The notes beneath the pieces are model-generated. The model was not told where the DNA came from. It searched no databases and saw only the letters and a list, made by a program, of their open reading frames with translations. DNA of 10,100 bases from Bacillota bacterium. GTDB lineage: Bacteria > Bacillota_G > SHA-98 > UBA4971. This document shows positions 7,446 to 10,100 of the stretch, in pieces. The stretch lies in assembly GCA_012512055.1 (NCBI GenBank), contig JAAZEW010000366.1, positions 1 through 10,100 of the forward strand, given 5' to 3'. Positions within the stretch are counted from its first letter, which is position 1. Each line of letters begins with the position of its first letter. Position numbers and translations under genes: made by a program.

Positions 7446-7474
7446 ACTATACCAATATATGGACAGAAATTCAA
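7446..7474 (-). promoter_or_regulatory. Promoter of the XRE/methylase/helicase operon
   Basis: On the minus strand TTGAAT (7474-7469) is followed after exactly 17 bases by TATAGT (7451-7446), with TG one base before the -10 (extended -10). These match the sigma-70/SigA consensus at four and five of six positions. Transcription would start near 7439, giving a leader of about 28 bases before the regulator's ATG at 7411. Confidence 0.72.
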
Positions 7475-7500
7475 TCCATGAATTGTGCGTTCGCGCAATT
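7468..7500. promoter_or_regulatory. Candidate operator repeats for the XRE regulator
   Basis: Two inverted repeats lie at the promoter. AATTCA (7468-7473) and TGAATT (7479-7484) are perfect 6-bp arms with a 5-bp spacer over the -35 box. The 20-bp sequence at 7481-7500 (AATTGTGCGT then TCGCGCAATT) is a palindrome in 8 of 10 pairs, just upstream of the -35. XRE and controller proteins typically bind such paired sites as dimers. Assignment to the adjacent regulator is inference. Confidence 0.5.
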
Positions 7501-7587
7501 ATATTCCCGTTTACCTTACAACTTTGCTCTTCCGTGCAAGTTTAAGAAGCTAGCATCGTTAGATCCGCACAATAGGCATTTTGCAGT

Positions 7588-7668
7588 TGCAGGATATCCC
7601 CATATCCTCGGTTTCGAGACCGATAGGTACACCATTTCGGTGCAAACCATATGAATGGTGAATCCTGC
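7588..7668. other. Dense cluster of short hairpins
   Basis: Four perfect small inverted repeats follow one another: GGATAT-CCCC-ATATCC (7592-7607), TCGGT-TTCGAG-ACCGA (7608-7623), CACC-ATTTC-GGTG (7630-7642) and ACCAT-ATGA-ATGGT (7646-7659). An outer 7-bp pairing, GCAGGAT (7588-7594) with ATCCTGC (7662-7668), would enclose the last three in a multibranch fold and compete with the first. It does not match tRNA or any riboswitch class I can recall. It lies between the operon promoter and the methyltransferase relic and could be a structured RNA, a recombination site or a recombination relic. Confidence 0.4.
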
Positions 7669-7687
7669 TTGGGGGGTCAGAACCCAA

Positions 7688-7810
7688 TGCTTGTTCCCAG
7701 ACTTAAGCGACAAAAGTGTACTCGATCTTGGGTGCGGTTATGGCTGGCACTGCAAATATGCGGTGGAATGTGGTGCAAAGCAGGTGCTGGGCATTGATTT
7801 GAGCGAAAAT
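7688..7810 (+). pseudogene. Truncated class I SAM-dependent methyltransferase
   Basis: A frame here reads LFPDLSDKSVLDLGCGYGWH and then CKYAVECGAKQVLGIDLSE. VLDLGCGYGWHCKYA is the SAM-binding motif I of small-molecule methyltransferases of the UbiE/Methyltransf_11 type, and GIDLSE is the acidic end of the second beta strand. Such proteins are about 240 residues long. Here the sequence before the motif is replaced by unrelated, hairpin-rich DNA, and the frame dissolves directly after DLSE with a stop at 7850-7852. Only about 40 residues of homology remain, with no ribosome binding site, so it is a dead fragment. It is unrelated to the DNA methylases on the other strand. Confidence 0.75.
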
Positions 7811-7852
7811 AGGAGACACCTTTCGCATCAGCGGTGTGGAACACGTCACTGA

Positions 7853-8246
7853 CTGAATTTCTTGAAATGTGACGAGCAGACAGTAGTCATTTTAATGCTA
7901 AACACACTCGGATTTTTGCTGAGGGCATTAGGATAGGAAGGATTGATAAAGTGGAACTATCGTCCGGCGTTAGATATGCCCAGCCTTTTTATGTGCGGAG
8001 GGCCGTACCAATCTTATAACCAAGGTACAGTTGCATGGAGACCTTGATCTCTGAAATCAGCTAATAAACTACCATCGATAATGATATCTTGGTAAAACAC
8101 AGGGGAAAGATAGCACAACATTACGCCGCCCAAATTCAACAGGGATTAGAACAAGCTTGTTTCGGCTGAAACAACACGGTGATATAGTATACTGAGGCCT
8201 TTTAGGTTTATTAGCGGTTTACTTTTTCGGGGAATACAAATCTGAA
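7853..8246. other. Intergenic stretch without a supported gene
   Basis: I find no gene with a start and ribosome binding site here. One plus-strand frame from about 7880 to the stop at 8017-8019 is open for some 45 codons, with peptide such as GRIDKVELSSGVRYAQPF, but it has no start signal and may be a relic. Positions 8150-8161 form the 12-bp palindrome AACAAGCTTGTT, overlapping a second hairpin, TTGTTTC (8157-8163) with GAAACAA (8168-8174) and a GGCT loop. The two cannot form together. Neither is followed by a T run, so neither is a standard terminator. Confidence 0.45.
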
Positions 8247-8888
8247 TCATCTACCAAGGTTCACCACCTCACTAACTAACTTCTTTAACGTCTCTAGGAG
8301 CCTCCCCCGGTTTTTTAGCTCCTCAACTTCCGCTGAAGGTAACCTGTAAGTAATCATCAAACCGGGACATATGTTAAGGTGATCACGTTTGGTGTTATCA
8401 AAATTCTTCCATAGTTCCTCCAGGTCTTTTTCCTGAATCAGTCTATCCCTTAGCATTTGGTCATAAAGTATGTCAAATTCGTTACGCTTATATTGCCGAA
8501 TACGTTGTTGGTTATTTGCCCAATATGTAAGATATTCTTCTACGGTAAGCCCAGTATTAGGGTATACGAGAAGGCTCCCCTGATAAGCACAGTGGAAATT
8601 CGTTCTAATCTTCCAACCCAGTTTAGCCAATCGCATGACTGATGCAGGCTCTGCCCTTTTATAAAACTCTTTTCCCTGACTGGTAAGGTCTGCAGGATAG
8701 AAGTCCAGGATTAGATCTTCCGCTCCAGCGTCTATATGAAGGTAAAATCTCTGCAGATACTTTTTTGTTTCTATATCATTGAAAAAGACGCACGGTCCAT
8801 CTTTTTTCAGATAGACTTCGCCTAACCCAAGACTATTCAATAACTCACACGAATAGTCTTCATAAGCTGTTTGCTTTCGTTTATTCAA
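8247..8888 (-). CDS. Hypothetical protein, 213 residues, TTG start
   Basis: I do not recognise the family. The protein is soluble-looking, mixed alpha/beta, rich in Tyr, Leu and charged residues, without signal peptide, membrane helix or obvious catalytic motif. The first half (about 20-110) carries beta-type segments such as EVYLKKDGPCVFF and LILDFYPADL; the second half is largely helical and charged (YWANNQQRIRQYKRNEFDIL, LLETLKKLVSEVV). The start is TTG at 8888-8886, supported by GGAGG seven bases upstream and by position just after the stop of the small membrane gene. It is the last gene of a three-gene minus-strand cluster. Its place beside a restriction system may make it an accessory or defence gene, but nothing in the sequence shows that. 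Confidence 0.75.
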   Translation of the reverse strand: MNKRKQTAYEDYSCELLNSLGLGEVYLKKDGPCVFFNDIETKKYLQRFYLHIDAGAEDLILDFYPADLTSQGKEFYKRAEPASVMRLAKLGWKIRTNFHCAYQGSLLVYPNTGLTVEEYLTYWANNQQRIRQYKRNEFDILYDQMLRDRLIQEKDLEELWKNFDNTKRDHLNICPGLMITYRLPSAEVEELKNRGRLLETLKKLVSEVVNLGR

Positions 8889-8902
8889 TTCCTATCCTCC
8901 AA

Positions 8903-9067
8903 TCATTCTTTGCTAAGATACCAACAATCACCGGAATACTCACATTCTAATGCCCCATATAAGCTGCTCAATAAATACATGAATTGCCCGATGTACCAGA
9001 GAGAAATCACGGATAAAGCCTTATATGTTACGAATAGTCCGATTATCAATGCTCTATTACTACACAT
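8903..9067 (-). CDS. Small membrane protein, 54 residues
   Basis: This short gene starts at ATG 9067 and ends with TGA at 8905-8903. Its ribosome binding site, AAGGAGA, is about nine bases upstream, inside the preceding gene, whose stop it overlaps as ATGTGTAG. The peptide has a short hydrophilic N-terminus (MCSNR), a long hydrophobic stretch from about 6 to 40 (ALIIGLFVTYKALSVISLWY followed by further hydrophobic residues) that could form one long or two short transmembrane helices, and a Cys-containing acidic tail (ECEYSGDCWYLSKE). Its stop lies a few bases before the GGAGG of the 213-residue gene, so the two are probably co-transcribed. Function unknown; small membrane partners in toxin or defence loci look like this, but that is only an analogy. 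Confidence 0.58.
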   Translation of the reverse strand: MCSNRALIIGLFVTYKALSVISLWYIGQFMYLLSSLYGALECEYSGDCWYLSKE

Positions 9068-9251
9068 TTGTGTGTTCTCCTTCTCTATCCACCACTAGTT
9101 TTGCAGTAAGATAACAAGATAGGTCTGACAAAAGAGCCTCCAAGTAGTAGCTTGGGGAAAACTCTATGTCAAGTTCTAGGATATATGGCTGTAGAGTATC
9201 AGGGAGTTTTCTTGAAGGGGTGATATAGTCAGATAACAAACTAAAAATCAT
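9060..9251 (-). CDS. Small hypothetical protein, 63 residues
   Basis: This frame begins at ATG 9251 with GAGGT only about three bases upstream, closer than ideal, and an in-frame TGA just before it. The peptide (MIFSLLSDYITPSRKLPDTL at its start, ending VVDREGEHTNV) has protein-like composition and no recognised domain. The case for it rests on context: its end overlaps the start of the small membrane gene by eight bases and carries that gene's ribosome binding site, as in a coupled operon. It may instead be the C-terminal remnant of a longer gene. Confidence 0.45.
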   Translation of the reverse strand: MIFSLLSDYITPSRKLPDTLQPYILELDIEFSPSYYLEALLSDLSCYLTAKLVVDREGEHTNV

Positions 9252-9537
9252 GATACCTCATACGCCGAGTTTCCGGCATGCGCTGATTCTTGAGTATATA
9301 CTGATTTTTCGGCACTCCTGTTTTGTGTGTTTGGGTGCTCGAGAACCCAAGATATCAGTAAAAGTCTATGCCAGGCAAACTTTTATACTAGTATTGTAAT
9401 ATCATGAAGGAGTATTTAAGTCATTCGGGGAATAATCATATTGAGAATCTATACGTCTGGGCCGGAACCAACGGTAACCCCATTAAGGGTCCCGGGGAAA
9501 AGGGACATGTAAGCACCTTTCAAGGACACGAAGCCTC
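9252..9537. promoter_or_regulatory. Intergenic region with nested inverted repeats
   Basis: This stretch separates the minus-strand cluster from the tRNA promoter. TACTGAT (9299-9305) pairs with ATCAGTA (9354-9360), enclosing TTGGGT (9331-9336) and ACCCAA (9345-9350) around a central CTCGAG. GCCG (9264-9267) pairs with CGGC (9274-9277) in the presumed leader of the 63-codon gene. A TATACT sequence (complement of 9295-9300) could be a -10 for the minus strand, but I see no convincing -35. A 45-codon plus-strand frame at 9403-9540 lacks a ribosome binding site and is not called. Confidence 0.4.
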
Positions 9538-9567
9538 TTGACAAAGGGATATAGCGCCTGTTAGAAT
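9538..9567 (+). promoter_or_regulatory. Promoter of tRNA-Trp
   Basis: A perfect -35 box, TTGACA (9538-9543), is followed after 18 bases by TAGAAT (9562-9567), which matches the -10 consensus at five of six positions. Transcription would begin near 9574, about 27 bases before the mature tRNA. This fits a short processed 5' leader. Confidence 0.75.
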
Positions 9568-9600
9568 GACGATACAACCGAATTTGTGATTGCAATGTGT

Positions 9601-9676
9601 AGGGGAGTAGCTCAATTGGTAGAGCGGCTGTCTCCAAAACCGTAGGCTGCGGGTTCAAGTCCTGTCTCCCCTGCCA
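9601..9676 (+). tRNA. tRNA-Trp (anticodon CCA)
   Basis: A complete 76-base cloverleaf. The acceptor stem AGGGGAG pairs with CTCCCCT, followed by discriminator G and an encoded CCA. The D stem is GCTC/GAGC, the anticodon loop CTCCAAA has CCA at 9634-9636 (reads UGG), and the T arm is GCGGG-TTCAAGT-CCTGT. The anticodon stem GCTGT/ACCGT contains a U29-C41 mismatch and a G-U pair at 27-43, weaker than usual. The decayed copy at 497-526 has G at the corresponding position 29, which would pair. TTTTT follows closely (9677-9681) without a separate hairpin. Confidence 0.95.
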
Positions 9677-9799
9677 TTTTTATGTGTGTAATTCGTGTGC
9701 CGCTACTGTTCTCCGGAGACCCGTCAGTATCGACGATATCTATGATATCCTGGCATACCGCCATCTTCACGATTTATGGATTTATGTAAAACAAACTGG

Positions 9800-9811
9800 G
9801 TAAGTACTTAC
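9800..9811. promoter_or_regulatory. Palindrome before the flavoprotein gene
   Basis: GTAAGTACTTAC is a perfect 12-bp palindrome ending two bases before the GGAGGT ribosome binding site (9814-9819) of the flavoprotein gene. A regulator site for an oxygen- or nitric-oxide-responsive gene is plausible; the sequence alone does not name the regulator. Confidence 0.4.
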
Positions 9812-9826
9812 ATGGAGGTAGTTTTT

Positions 9827-10100
9827 ATGCAGCCTGTAGAGATTAAGCCGAATGTGTACTGGGTTGGCGGAATCGACTGGGATCTCCGCAATTTTCATGG
9901 CTATGTCACGCCCCGTGGATCAACATACAACTCCTACCTGATCATGGACGACAAGATTACCCTCGTAGACACAGTTAAGCATTACCTGGCAGGCGAGATG
10001 CTGGATAGAATCAGGGCTATTGTTGACCCGGAGAAAATCGACTATATGTTAGTCAACCACGTAGAGATGGATCACTCCGGGAGTGTCCCGAGGGTTATGG
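9827..10100 (+). CDS. fprA: FprA-type A-type flavoprotein (flavodiiron protein), N-terminal part
   Basis: The first 91 residues of a gene running off the right edge. [37 protein letters not shown] and LVDTVKH are typical of the N-terminal beta-lactamase-fold domain of flavodiiron proteins. [12 protein letters not shown] contains the HxExDH iron-ligand motif (the family has His, Glu and Asp here). The family reduces oxygen to water or nitric oxide to nitrous oxide with electrons from rubredoxin, protecting anaerobes; a C-terminal flavodoxin domain binding FMN should follow outside the window. The start is supported by GGAGGT seven bases upstream. It is probably a chromosomal backbone gene to the right of the accessory region. 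Confidence 0.93.
   Translation, partial: MQPVEIKPNVYWVGGIDWDLRNFHGYVTPRGSTYNSYLIMDDKITLVDTVKHYLAGEMLDRIRAIVDPEKIDYMLVNHVEMDHSGSVPRVM

Noticed and set aside
7588..7668. Hairpin cluster as a tRNA or c-di-GMP riboswitch
   Set aside because: The loops and stem order do not give a cloverleaf with anticodon and T loops, and the conserved GEMM core bases are absent despite a GCAAACC segment.
7516..7713. 65-codon minus-strand frame containing CLLCGSND
   Set aside because: A single CxxC pair, no ribosome binding site, and it runs through the hairpin cluster and into the methyltransferase relic.
9403..9540. 45-codon plus-strand frame starting MKEYLSHSGNNH
   Set aside because: No ribosome binding site, no family resemblance, and it ends within the tRNA promoter.
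9449..9658. 69-codon minus-strand frame
   Set aside because: It is antisense to the tRNA gene and its promoter.
1..10100. CRISPR array
   Set aside because: I saw no regularly spaced near-identical repeats of 24-40 bases; the only tandem repeat is the degenerate pair at 171-237.

Overview
The window looks like a chromosomal segment of a low-to-mid-GC anaerobic Firmicute. A Clostridia/Peptococcaceae-like host is my inference from the strong GGAGG-type ribosome binding sites, a tRNA-Trp gene with an encoded CCA end, an FprA-type flavodiiron protein and a PduL-like gene start. Housekeeping genes touch both edges: the first 17 codons of a PduL-like phosphotransacylase at the left (minus strand), and tRNA-Trp followed by the start of an A-type flavoprotein at the right (plus strand). 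The roughly 9 kb between them is accessory DNA.

Left part (about 52-2005): a gene-poor stretch with a degenerate 47-bp repeat, a decayed tRNA-Trp-like sequence (about 474-547), a complete tyrosine recombinase (660-1634) with a good terminator, the decayed 3' end of a second related recombinase (about 1676-1813), and a 5' fragment of a group II intron (about 1859-1985). The 30-bp core of the tRNA-like sequence matches the intact tRNA-Trp at 9601-9676 at 28 of 30 positions in the same orientation, about 9.1 kb away. This suggests, without proving, a tRNA-associated integrated element.

Centre (2006-7474, minus strand): a tight four-gene operon with its own promoter, reading leftwards. It encodes a small XRE regulator, a methyltransferase-like protein with a clear SAM motif but no NPPY, a second methylase with NPPY but a degenerate SAM loop, and a 982-residue protein joining a T5orf172/GIY-YIG-like nuclease domain to a superfamily 2 helicase. 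Each gene overlaps or abuts the next. I read it as a restriction-modification system with a divided methyltransferase and a nuclease-helicase effector. No HsdS-like specificity gene is present. This is the most interesting system in the window.

Right part (7475-9600): inverted-repeat-rich DNA, a truncated SAM methyltransferase relic, about 430 bp without a supported gene, and a minus-strand cluster of three unrecognised genes (63, 54 and 213 codons) in which the second is a tiny membrane protein missed by length cut-offs. The promoter and gene of tRNA-Trp and the flavoprotein start close the window.
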